A stretch of 64,000 nucleotides of DNA, from NCBI GenBank assembly GCA_049315325.1, contig JBMOKJ010000001.1, forward strand, positions 434,001 to 498,000, written 5' to 3'. Source of the stretch: CAXXIC01 sp049315325 (GTDB lineage Bacteria > Bacteroidota > Bacteroidia > Bacteroidales > UBA7332). Below the pieces are notes generated by a model. It worked only from the letters and a program-made list of their open reading frames with translations. It ran no database searches and was not told the origin of the DNA. The position numbers and the translations under genes are program-made. Numbering within the stretch: the stretch's first letter is position 1; every line of letters begins with the position of its first letter. Positions 16,064-23,849 of the stretch are shown in pieces.

Positions 16064-16131
16064 GGGACGCGAACAACTGGCTTTCTCTGGATTAATATTA
16101 TTAATAGTTAAACTAGGTAATCTGATACAAT

Positions 16132-16488
16132 CTAATCTACTTTTTTTGAGCGAATTAACGCAACCAGCATTTTAATTATCTCATTAATTTCGCTGTTAAA
16201 CATATTGAATTCTTCATTAGTTAAGAATTCGAGTTTGTGAGCTACGATTATTTGAGTTTCAAATTCTGAAGCCGAGCCTAACGAGATATACAAAAAACGA
16301 ACCAAATCTTTGTCAGAGTTTCTACCATGCCCTTCTGCAATATTAAAGGGAATTGAAAGAACTGCTCTGCGCATTTGTGAGGTGATTCCAAATAGTTCTT
16401 CTTTAGGAAATCCTCTCGTTATTTTGTAAGTAAGTACTCCCAGTTCAATGGATCGTTTCCAAACAGTCAGATTCTTATGTGTTTGCAT
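16132..16488 (-). CDS. Four-helix-bundle protein (S23/TIGR02436-like) inserted in the sdh operon
   Basis: A 118-residue helical protein with the hallmarks of the S23-type four-helix-bundle family: KNLTVWKRSIELG near the start, SQMRRAVLSIPFNIAEGHGR in the middle and FLYISLGSASEFETQI. The family was first noticed in intervening sequences of 23S rRNA genes and is scattered through Bacteroidota genomes; relatives (Avd) bind RNA in diversity-generating retroelements. No reverse transcriptase is nearby. Here it lies between sdhA and sdhB, same strand, flanked by perfect 14-base inverted repeats, which suggests a small mobile unit. Function unknown. Confidence 0.85.
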   Translation of the reverse strand: MQTHKNLTVWKRSIELGVLTYKITRGFPKEELFGITSQMRRAVLSIPFNIAEGHGRNSDKDLVRFLYISLGSASEFETQIIVAHKLEFLTNEEFNMFNSEINEIIKMLVALIRSKKVD

Positions 16489-16530
16489 AATTCTTATTTT
16501 TTGTACTCAAATCCGAAATCAGGTTTACTT

Positions 16531-16544
16531 GTTTACTCGTCAAC
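16531..16544. repeat. Right repeat flanking the four-helix-bundle gene
   Basis: GTTTACTCGTCAAC is the exact reverse complement of the left repeat at 16034-16047; the sequence continues with CTCGTTTACTT, a partial second unit. Confidence 0.85.
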
Positions 16545-16585
16545 TCGTTTACTTAAATTGCACCATTTTCGCCAATGCTCAACTA

Positions 16586-18529
16586 CTATGCCTTATAGTT
16601 ACGTTGTTGAACCTTAATCGCTTCGTACACCAATTCCTCTTTCAATAACTCAGGCTCTTTGTCTTCGCCATTGAATTTCCAGCATCCTACGTACGAGAAT
16701 CTATCATCCTGACGGAGTGCTTCGCCCTCTTCAGTTTGGTACTCTTCGCGGAAGTGACCACCACACGACTCTTCGCGGTGAAGTGCATCTACAGCCATCA
16801 AGTAACCGATTTCGATAAAGTCTGCTACACGAAGTGCTTTCTCGAGTTCGATGTTCAAATCGTCTCCCGAACCCGGAATACGAACATTTGACCAAAACTC
16901 TTTCTTCACCTCTTTGATTTTGGCAATCGCAGTTTCGAGACCCGCTTTGTTGCGACCCATTCCTACGAAATCCCACATCACAAGACCCAATTGTTTGTGC
17001 AATGAATCTACCGAGCGAGTTCCTTTGATGCTCATCAATTTAGCAATACGATCTTTGATCTCTTTCTCTGCTGTTTCGAATTCTGGCAATGAAGTGCTGA
17101 AACGTGGGACAGTGATTTGATCTGCCAAGTAGTTTTGAATAGTATATGGCAATACGAAATATCCGTCAGCCAAACCTTGCATCAAAGCAGATGCACCAAG
17201 GCGGTTTGCACCGTGGTCAGAGAAGTTAGCTTCACCGATAGCGAACAATCCAGGGATTGAAGTCTGGAGTTCGTAATCCACCCAAACGCCACCCATTGTG
17301 TAGTGGATTGCAGGGTAAATCATCATAGGAGTTGCATAAGGATTTTCGTCAACGATTTTCTCATACATTTGGAAAAGGTTACCGTAGCGAGCCTCTACCG
17401 TTTTTTGACCTAAACGCTCTATAGCAGCTGAAAAATCGAGGTAAACAGCCAAACCAGTTGCGCCAACACCAAATCCAGCATCGCAACGCTCTTTCGCAGC
17501 ACGCGAAGCCACATCACGTGGCACGAGGTTACCGAAAGCTGGGTAACGACGCTCCAAATAGTAGTCGCGTTCGTCTTCTTTCAAATCGGTTGGTTTCTTT
17601 TTGCCTGCGCGGATTGCTTCAGCATCCTCTTTTTTCTTTGGCACCCAAATACGACCGTCGTTACGCAACGACTCCGACATCAACGTCAGTTTCGATTGGT
17701 TTTCGCCGTGAACGGGAATACAAGTTGGGTGAATTTGCGCGTAGCAAGGATTTGCAAAGTAAGCACCTTTTTTGTAAGCCTGAATTGCAGCAGAACCGTT
17801 CGACCCCATTGCATTCGTAGAAAGGAAGAATGCGTTTCCGTAACCACCGGTAGCGATTACTACAGCGTGAGCAGCGAAACGTTCGATTTGACCAGTTACA
17901 AGATTGCGAGCAATGATACCACGAGCACGTCCGTCAACAACAACGACATCGAGCATTTCGTATCGAGTGTATAATTTCACAGAACCTTGTCCCACTTGGC
18001 GGCTCAAAGCTGAGTAGGCGCCGAGCAACAACTGCTGTCCTGTTTGACCTTTAGCATAGAAAGTACGCGAAACTTGCGCTCCACCGAACGAACGGTTGTC
18101 GAGCAAACCGCCGTATTCGCGAGCGAAAGGCACCCCTTGCGCCACACACTGGTCGATGATACTACCCGACACTTCAGCCAAACGGTGTACGTTTGCCTCG
18201 CGAGCACGGTAGTCACCCCCTTTGATGGTGTCGTAGAACAAGCGATAAACGCTATCGCCATCGTTTTGGTAGTTTTTCGATGCATTGATACCCCCTTGTG
18301 CAGCAATCGAGTGTGCACGACGTGGAGAATCCTGAATACAGAAGTTCAATACATTGAAGCCGAGCTCTCCAAGAGAAGCTGCAGCCGAACCTCCTGCCAA
18401 ACCTGTTCCGACCACGATTACGTCAAGTCGTCGTTTGTTTGAGGGATTCACTAATTTCTGGTGTGATTTGTAATAACTCCACTTCTCAGCCAATGGCCCT
18501 TGTGGAATTTTAGAATCTATCTTTGTCAT
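16586..18529 (-). CDS. sdhA: Succinate dehydrogenase/fumarate reductase flavoprotein subunit
   Basis: A 647-residue SdhA/FrdA with the FAD-binding GTGLAGGSAAASLGELG motif near residue 40, the FAD-linking/active-site region SIAAQGGINASKNYQ, and the conserved HGANRLGASALMQGLADG block near residue 435. It oxidises succinate or reduces fumarate. Length and sequence style fit the Bacteroidota/epsilon-type enzyme that works with a single diheme anchor; in anaerobic Bacteroidota this complex mainly acts as a fumarate reductase. The gene follows sdhC by 29 bases. Confidence 0.95.
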   Translation of the reverse strand: MTKIDSKIPQGPLAEKWSYYKSHQKLVNPSNKRRLDVIVVGTGLAGGSAAASLGELGFNVLNFCIQDSPRRAHSIAAQGGINASKNYQNDGDSVYRLFYDTIKGGDYRAREANVHRLAEVSGSIIDQCVAQGVPFAREYGGLLDNRSFGGAQVSRTFYAKGQTGQQLLLGAYSALSRQVGQGSVKLYTRYEMLDVVVVDGRARGIIARNLVTGQIERFAAHAVVIATGGYGNAFFLSTNAMGSNGSAAIQAYKKGAYFANPCYAQIHPTCIPVHGENQSKLTLMSESLRNDGRIWVPKKKEDAEAIRAGKKKPTDLKEDERDYYLERRYPAFGNLVPRDVASRAAKERCDAGFGVGATGLAVYLDFSAAIERLGQKTVEARYGNLFQMYEKIVDENPYATPMMIYPAIHYTMGGVWVDYELQTSIPGLFAIGEANFSDHGANRLGASALMQGLADGYFVLPYTIQNYLADQITVPRFSTSLPEFETAEKEIKDRIAKLMSIKGTRSVDSLHKQLGLVMWDFVGMGRNKAGLETAIAKIKEVKKEFWSNVRIPGSGDDLNIELEKALRVADFIEIGYLMAVDALHREESCGGHFREEYQTEEGEALRQDDRFSYVGCWKFNGEDKEPELLKEELVYEAIKVQQRNYKA

Positions 18530-18558
18530 AAGAAATAATTTACGATTGAATGAATAAA

Positions 18559-19227
18559 TCAGTTAGCACAACTACAGTGACCCATTACGTAGAAATAGAC
18601 AGTCACCAACGCAAATCCCAAGAAAATGATGGTTGAAAATACGTTTGCAATTACTTTCAAACGCGACAACCAAATCTTGTTGCTAAAACCGATGGTTTGG
18701 AATGCACTCCAAAAGCCGTGAGTCAAGTGGAACCAAATAGCAGCAAACCAAATGAGGTACAAACCACTATAAACAGGACTTGCAAACAACTCTTTGATTA
18801 ACTCAGCTCCAGAAGCAGTAGCACCGCCAGCCAATTCTGCAAACATCATTTTGTACCAAAAGTGATACAAGTGAAGTGCTAAGAACCCAACTACGATAAG
18901 ACCCAAAACGAACATGTTTTTCGATGCCCATTTCACTTCTTTAGGTGCATCGGTGTATGCATAAGCCTGATTTCCACGGGCTTTTTGATTTTGAAGTGTC
19001 AAAATCGTTGCATAAATGATGTGCACAAAGAAACCAGCAGCCAACACCAGCGTTCCCACCAATGCATACCAGTTTACACCCAAAAATTCACAGACCATAT
19101 CGTACGCCTCTGTCGAGAAGACAGCCACGATGTTCATGGACATGTGAAACAACAAAAACAAAATAAGGAAAAGGCCTGATACACTCATTATCAGCTTTCT
19201 CCCGATTGATGATTTAAGAATCCACAT
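18559..19227 (-). CDS. sdhC: Succinate dehydrogenase/fumarate reductase cytochrome b subunit
   Basis: A 222-residue membrane protein with five hydrophobic segments and His residues placed as in type B (Wolinella-like) diheme anchors: LLFHMSMN, FFVHIIYA, LHLYHFW and WFHLTHGFWSAFQ. It anchors SdhAB and exchanges electrons with menaquinone. It is first in the operon and has a -7 box at 19295-19302. The N-terminus SSIGRKLIMSVSGLFL is the usual start of this family. Confidence 0.92.
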   Translation of the reverse strand: MWILKSSIGRKLIMSVSGLFLILFLLFHMSMNIVAVFSTEAYDMVCEFLGVNWYALVGTLVLAAGFFVHIIYATILTLQNQKARGNQAYAYTDAPKEVKWASKNMFVLGLIVVGFLALHLYHFWYKMMFAELAGGATASGAELIKELFASPVYSGLYLIWFAAIWFHLTHGFWSAFQTIGFSNKIWLSRLKVIANVFSTIIFLGFALVTVYFYVMGHCSCAN

Positions 19228-19294
19228 AAAATTAAATTTAGATTTATAATTGATGTTTAATGTTCATTAGAGCGATTTCTTTCGAAACAGAGCA

Positions 19295-19302
19295 CAAAAA
19301 TA
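19295..19302 (-). promoter_or_regulatory. -7 promoter box of the sdh operon
   Basis: The minus strand reads TATTTTTG (TAnnTTTG), about 68 bases before the sdhC start. No clear -33 element is seen. Confidence 0.45.
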
Positions 19303-19677
19303 GTGTTTTACAGCATAGTTTTTGATAAATTAAAGAAATAATTCTTTAATCAAGCAATGATTTATATTCAATATAAATAGTGTTTTTCAACATTGATACA
19401 TTATCAATGTATATTAGTCAGCAGAAAGAGTGACAAAAGTAATGTAAGATTGAATATGTACCATAAAAAAAGGGGACAAAATTCTTTAGTTTCTAGCCAA
19501 TCTAGTTTTCTACTGAAAAAAAACAGATTTTCATTGAAAAAAATATTGAACTTGCGTAGGAATATCTAAATTTATAGTCAATTTATTCACGTCTACTCGT
19601 ATTCAAATTATATAGAATGAGGGTAAACGCCGACTTTCTCGGTAATAAAAATACTTCACCTAATTCTGAAAAACACC
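19303..19677. other. AT-rich intergenic region between divergent sdhC and LRR genes
   Basis: The 450-base gap between the divergent genes holds the sdh promoter on one side. I see no convincing promoter box for the LRR gene, no long ORF and no strong hairpin; only short A runs and a weak ATATTGAATATAAATC-like symmetry near 19360. Confidence 0.5.
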
Positions 19678-22011
19678 ATGAATAAATATAGTATTGCGTT
19701 TCTCATATTTCTAACAATCACTATTCAATCTATTTTTGGACAAGTTACAACAAAATCAGTCAACGTTGCAACACCGGGTTCATTGAGTTCACTCATAAAT
19801 ACAACTGACGCGTCCACCATTTCGACCCTTACTATTTCGGGAAATATTGATGCACGCGATTTTGTTTTTATGCGAGACAATGTCACTCATCTTGCAGCAC
19901 TCGATATCAGCACGGCTCGTATAAAAGCTTACACCGGTATTGATGGAACTTATGCTGGAGTCTCAATCACTTATTCTGCAGACGAAATTCCACTTTGCGC
20001 ATTCTACAATGCCATCTCTTACATCTACAAAGGCACACTCACAAGCATAAAACTACCGACAACTATCACTTCAATTGGTGGATCGGCCTTTTATTATTGT
20101 TACGCATTGGCAGGCACATTCACTATTCCCGCTTCGGTGAAAGCCATCGGAGATTATGCGCTATACGGTTGTAGTCAGCTTTCGGCTTACAGTGTTGAAA
20201 CCGCAAACACACGTTATTCATCGAACAATGGCGTGTTGTTTAACAAAAAACAAGACACGCTTTTCATCTGTCCAAGTGCCAAAACAGGTGCATACACCAT
20301 CCCATCGACGGTAGTTTGCATTGCCAATTCGGCCTTCGACGGTTGTGGCGGTTTAACGGGTACTTTGACTATACCTACTTCCGTGAAAGCCATCGGAAGT
20401 TATGCTTTTTACTACTGTTATGGTTTTAAAGGTGCGCTGACCTTACCAAATGAAATAACTTACATTGGCGATGGTGCTTTCTACGGTTGCAGCGGCATAA
20501 AGGGAACGGTGACACTTCCCAAATCGGTGAGTTATATCGGTTATTCTCCATTTATGGGCTGCGATAGCATTTCGTCGTACCAAATTGATCCCACTAACAG
20601 CTACTACTCCACGTTGAACGATGCTTTATTCAACAAAAAGCAAGATACATTACTCATTTGTCCATCCTACAAATCAGGCATTTACACAATGCCATCGACG
20701 GTGAAATGCATCGGTAGCTATGCTTTCTACAAATGTGCAAATTTGACTGGTGGTTTGTCCATCCCAAAATCGGTGAGCTACATTGGCAGTTATGCATTCT
20801 ATGGCACCAATCAGATTTCGTCGTTCGATGTTGATCCTGCAAATACGGTGTATATGTCTAATGCTGGTGTACTTTTTACGAAGAAACAAGATTCGTTGTT
20901 GGTCTGTCCAGCTGGTAAAACGGGTAGTTACTCTATCCCCAACACAGTGACAGCCGTTGGAACTTCGGCATTTTACAACTGTACTAATATAACTGGCAGT
21001 CTGACTATTCCCGCTTCGGTGAAAAGCATCGGGTCTTATGCGTTTTATGGGTGCAATCAAGTGGCATCGTACGATGTAGCTGCTGCAAACACGAAATACT
21101 CATCGCTCGACGGTGTGTTGTTCGACAAAGCGCAAGATTCACTCTGGATTTGTCCTGCTGCAAAAAGTGGAAGCTACGTAGTGCCAAGCAGTGTAAAACA
21201 CATCGGTACTTATTCTTTCTATTACTGTACAGCATTGACTGGCAGCATCTCCCTACCTGCTTCGCTCAATACGATTGGCGATTATGCGTTTTATGGGTGT
21301 AGCAATCTAACGGCTTTCAATGTGGATGCTGCAAACAAATATTATTCTTCTGTTGATGGTGCATTGTTGAATCAGGTTAAAGATTCTTTGTTTATTTGTC
21401 CAGCTGGTAAAACGGGCAGTTACACTATACCAAACACTGTCGTTGCTATAGATTACTCTGCTTTCGATGAGTGTATAGGGCTCACAACAATCGAATTACC
21501 CAGCTCACTAAAATCAATCGGTGCTTCAGCTTTTTATTATTGCTCGGGATTGACAGAAATCTATTTACCAAAAAATCTATCAACCATAGGCAGCGGAGCA
21601 TTTTATGGGTGTTACAACCTTCAGAAGTTTGGTATTCAAAACCCTACTCCACCAACTATTGACGCATATACTTTTCTTTACGTCAATCAATCTTCGTGCC
21701 AATTGTTGGTTCCGATCGGGTCATTGGCAACTTATCAGAGCAAACTGTATTGGAAAAACTTCACCTTGGCTTCCGAAAGTAATTTCTTAGGCATAGCATC
21801 GGCTAAGAATGACGGAATACGGGTTTATACTAATCACCAAAATATTGTAGTTGAAGGCTTGAAAGAGGGTGAACCGATAACTCTTTATACAACCAACGGA
21901 CAAATTGCATTTTTTGCTAAAGCAGGTTCAAATAGGATGTTGCTCCCTGCGCAAAAAGGCATTCATTATCTAGTAAAAACAAAAAACAATAGCGTGAAAG
22001 TAGTATTATAA
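19678..22011 (+). CDS. BspA-type leucine-rich-repeat surface protein with T9SS sorting tail
   Basis: A 777-residue exported protein. A signal peptide (residues 1-22, ending FGQ) is followed by many BspA/LRR_5-type repeats of ~23 residues (IG.YAFYGC..L.G.LTIPASVK). Superimposed is a longer unit, seen five times, of the form YSS..GVLFNK.QD.L.ICP..K.G.Y.IP. The last ~70 residues (from ASAKNDGIRVYT) look like a type IX secretion C-terminal domain ending KVVL. Family members mediate binding to host proteins, other bacteria or particles; the ligand here is unknown. No promoter was recognised. Confidence 0.85.
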   Translation: MNKYSIAFLIFLTITIQSIFGQVTTKSVNVATPGSLSSLINTTDASTISTLTISGNIDARDFVFMRDNVTHLAALDISTARIKAYTGIDGTYAGVSITYSADEIPLCAFYNAISYIYKGTLTSIKLPTTITSIGGSAFYYCYALAGTFTIPASVKAIGDYALYGCSQLSAYSVETANTRYSSNNGVLFNKKQDTLFICPSAKTGAYTIPSTVVCIANSAFDGCGGLTGTLTIPTSVKAIGSYAFYYCYGFKGALTLPNEITYIGDGAFYGCSGIKGTVTLPKSVSYIGYSPFMGCDSISSYQIDPTNSYYSTLNDALFNKKQDTLLICPSYKSGIYTMPSTVKCIGSYAFYKCANLTGGLSIPKSVSYIGSYAFYGTNQISSFDVDPANTVYMSNAGVLFTKKQDSLLVCPAGKTGSYSIPNTVTAVGTSAFYNCTNITGSLTIPASVKSIGSYAFYGCNQVASYDVAAANTKYSSLDGVLFDKAQDSLWICPAAKSGSYVVPSSVKHIGTYSFYYCTALTGSISLPASLNTIGDYAFYGCSNLTAFNVDAANKYYSSVDGALLNQVKDSLFICPAGKTGSYTIPNTVVAIDYSAFDECIGLTTIELPSSLKSIGASAFYYCSGLTEIYLPKNLSTIGSGAFYGCYNLQKFGIQNPTPPTIDAYTFLYVNQSSCQLLVPIGSLATYQSKLYWKNFTLASESNFLGIASAKNDGIRVYTNHQNIVVEGLKEGEPITLYTTNGQIAFFAKAGSNRMLLPAQKGIHYLVKTKNNSVKVVL

Positions 22012-22110
22012 AAACAATCCTAAATTACAATTCATAACATCTATCCTCAAAAAGATAAAGATTTCAAACAAAAGTAGTTGCATTTTTTTGATAATGTAAT
22101 TATAATCCAT

Positions 22111-22118
22111 TAGTTTTG
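22111..22118 (+). promoter_or_regulatory. -7 promoter box of the chorismate mutase gene
   Basis: TAGTTTTG matches TAnnTTTG. It overlaps the TTG at 22116 that opens the longest frame, so translation must start downstream if this promoter is real. Confidence 0.5.
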
Positions 22119-22139
22119 CGGTCGAATGCAACGTCTAAA

Positions 22140-22460
22140 GTGTCTATTACCGTGGAACTAGAAAAAAAACCTACCGAATGCGCCAGCAAAGAAGAAATTC
22201 GTGCGCACATCGACCAAATTGACAAAGAAATCATCCAACTTTTCTCTTTGCGCTTCAAATATGTAAGCGAAATCGTAAAATTCAAAACCGATGCCGAAAG
22301 CGTGGTCGCTCTTGACCGCAAAAACCAAGTGATAAAGGTGCGCGGCGAGTGGGCAGAAGAGGTAGGACTCGACAAAGAGACTTTCCAACAAATCTACAAT
22401 TTCTTGATTGACCACAACATCAGCAAAGAGCTGGAGATTCTTCAGGCTGGGGGGAAGTAA
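22140..22460 (+). CDS. AroQ-type chorismate mutase
   Basis: A small all-helical protein of ~106 residues with the AroQ pattern: EIRAHIDQIDKEIIQLFSLRFKYVSEIVKFK (active-site Arg and Lys), then DRKNQVIKVRGEWAEEVGLD and IYNFLIDHNISKE. It converts chorismate to prephenate for Phe/Tyr synthesis, or could be the related isochorismate-pyruvate lyase. There is no in-frame ATG: the frame opens with TTG at 22116 inside a likely promoter box, so I place the start at GTG 22140 (GTG 22152 is possible). The aldolase-family gene follows on the same strand. Confidence 0.75.
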   Translation: MSITVELEKKPTECASKEEIRAHIDQIDKEIIQLFSLRFKYVSEIVKFKTDAESVVALDRKNQVIKVRGEWAEEVGLDKETFQQIYNFLIDHNISKELEILQAGGK

Positions 22461-22467
22461 ACAAGGA

Positions 22468-22552
22468 ATTGAGTAACTGATTAATTGAGTAATCGAGAGA
22501 ACGTCTTTCGACATACGACTTACCACTTTTGACTTACGACTTATAGACTAAT
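22468..22552 (+). repeat. Short tandem-repeat spacer (AATTGAGTAA and GACTTAC units)
   Basis: Two copies of AATTGAGTAA at 22468-22494 are followed by GAC-ATAC-GACTTACCACTTTTGACTTACGACTTATAG-like 7-base units (22509-22545). The same unit types occur in the argS leader (7382-7409) and around the four-helix-bundle gene (16034-16063). Confidence 0.6.
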
Positions 22553-22571
22553 AACCTTATAACTTTTTAAA

Positions 22572-23522
22572 ATGTATTACAAGAATATCAAAGTGATGGA
22601 TTGCACCGTGCGCGACGGTGGATTGATGAACAAGTGGCAATTTAGCGACGACTTCGTGCGTGGCGTGTACAATGCGTGCGTAGAGGCAGGAATCGACTAC
22701 ATGGAGATTGGCTACCTGAGCAGCGAAAAGGCTTTCGACCGTAATGTAGTGGGCCCATGGAAATTCTGCCACCAAAAAGATCTAGAGCGCATTGTAGGCA
22801 AAAACGAAACCAACCTCAAGCTTTCGGCAATGGCAGACATTGGTCGCATCGAGCTCGACGACATCCCGTATGCAGCCGACAGTGCGTTGGATATGATTCG
22901 TGTGGCATGTTATGTACACCAAGTAGACAAAGCGATTGAATTGGCTCATCACTGTATGGACAAAGGTTACGAAGTGTGTATCAATATGATGGCGGTTTCG
23001 AAAGTAGGCGAAATAGAACTCGACGAAGCGTTGCAAGACATTGCAAAATCGCGCGTGCCGGTATTCTACGCCGTGGATAGCTTCGGCAGCATGTATGTAG
23101 ATTCGGTGGAGCACCTCGTTCGCAAATATGTAAAAGCACTGCCGAGCAAAGAGATTGGCATACACGCACACAACAATATGCAGTTGGCGATGTCGAACAC
23201 CATCACCGCACTCAAAGAGGGCTGCACGATGTTGGACGCTACCTTGATGGGACTCGGTCGTGGTGCAGGAAACTGCCCTGTTGAGATTCTGATTGCATTC
23301 CTCAAAAACCCAAAATACCGTCTATTGCCTTTGCTGCAAGTGATTCAAGATCACGTTCACCCCATGCAACAGCACATCGATTGGGGCTATCACATCCCCT
23401 ACATGGTGAGCGGCGCAATGAACGAACACCCCCGCAAGAGTCTCGAATGGATGGATTCGGATCAGAAAAATGACTTTGTGCAATTTCTCAAGAATATGCA
23501 CGATAACGAAGTCTTAGAGTAG
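22572..23522 (+). CDS. Aldolase-family (DRE-TIM metallolyase) enzyme
   Basis: A 316-residue TIM-barrel protein. The N-terminal CTVRDGGLMN carries the DRE-type metal/catalytic motif in RDGG form, and IGIHAHNNMQLA near residue 196 supplies the HxH metal ligands. A GLGRGAGNCPVEIL loop follows. These are signatures of the HMG-CoA lyase / 4-hydroxy-2-oxovalerate aldolase / isopropylmalate synthase superfamily. The exact substrate is unknown; RDGG in place of RDG.. resembles the 4-hydroxy-2-oxovalerate aldolase branch. It follows chorismate mutase after ~110 bases of tandem repeats and has its own terminator. Confidence 0.8.
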   Translation: MYYKNIKVMDCTVRDGGLMNKWQFSDDFVRGVYNACVEAGIDYMEIGYLSSEKAFDRNVVGPWKFCHQKDLERIVGKNETNLKLSAMADIGRIELDDIPYAADSALDMIRVACYVHQVDKAIELAHHCMDKGYEVCINMMAVSKVGEIELDEALQDIAKSRVPVFYAVDSFGSMYVDSVEHLVRKYVKALPSKEIGIHAHNNMQLAMSNTITALKEGCTMLDATLMGLGRGAGNCPVEILIAFLKNPKYRLLPLLQVIQDHVHPMQQHIDWGYHIPYMVSGAMNEHPRKSLEWMDSDQKNDFVQFLKNMHDNEVLE

Positions 23523-23541
23523 AACTTCATAGCAAAAACAT

Positions 23542-23577
23542 AAAAAAGAGAGTGCTCAAAAGGCACTCTCTTTTTTT
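23542..23577 (+). terminator. Intrinsic terminator of the aldolase gene
   Basis: GAGAGTGC (23548-23555) pairs with GCACTCTC (23563-23570), extended by A/T pairs and followed by TTTTTTT. Confidence 0.85.
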
Positions 23578-23617
23578 ATATCCTTCAATCAGCTGTTTGT
23601 CCAAGAAAAAGCTGTTG

Positions 23618-23652
23618 AAAAAAAAGAGGAAAAGCTTTTAGCTTTTCCTCTT
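23618..23652 (-). terminator. Probable ancestral terminator of tRNA-Phe, left beyond the island
   Basis: AAGAGGAAAAGC (23624-23635) pairs perfectly with GCTTTTCCTCTT (23641-23652). On the minus strand the hairpin is followed by eight T. It ends 5 bases from the repeat of the tRNA-Phe 3' end at 23658, exactly where a terminator of the minus-strand tRNA would lie if the island were absent. Confidence 0.65.
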
Positions 23653-23657
23653 AAAAC

Positions 23658-23670
23658 GTGGTACCACCAG
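23658..23670. repeat. Distal attachment repeat of the tRNA-Phe island
   Basis: GTGGTACCACCAG is identical to 33887-33899, which covers the 3' end of tRNA-Phe. The two copies are in the same orientation and bound the island. Confidence 0.7.
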
Positions 23671-23849
23671 TTGTAAAATAGGTTTCCTCTATTTTCCTCT
23701 ATTATTCTGTAATACGTTGTAAACCAATAAAAACAAATTTGGAACTTTCATTTTATTTATTATTATTTGTTGCCATCCCAGTACGAAATGTTTTACCATT
23801 GTTTTACTGGATTTAATTCAATAAATGTGTAATTTAAAAATTAAAGCCA
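23671..23849. other. Non-coding island end before the first recombinase
   Basis: This AT-rich stretch holds two copies of TTTCCTCTATT close together (23691-23705 region) and no recognisable gene. It is where recombinase arm-type or excisionase sites would be expected, but none can be identified by eye. Confidence 0.4.

Noticed and set aside
16132..16488. Avd protein of a diversity-generating retroelement
   Set aside because: No reverse transcriptase or template/variable repeat nearby; only the general four-helix-bundle family fits.
20180..21450. Regular repeats that might be taken for a CRISPR array
   Set aside because: They are coding LRR repeats in frame, with no constant direct repeat and no cas genes. 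No CRISPR array was seen in the window.
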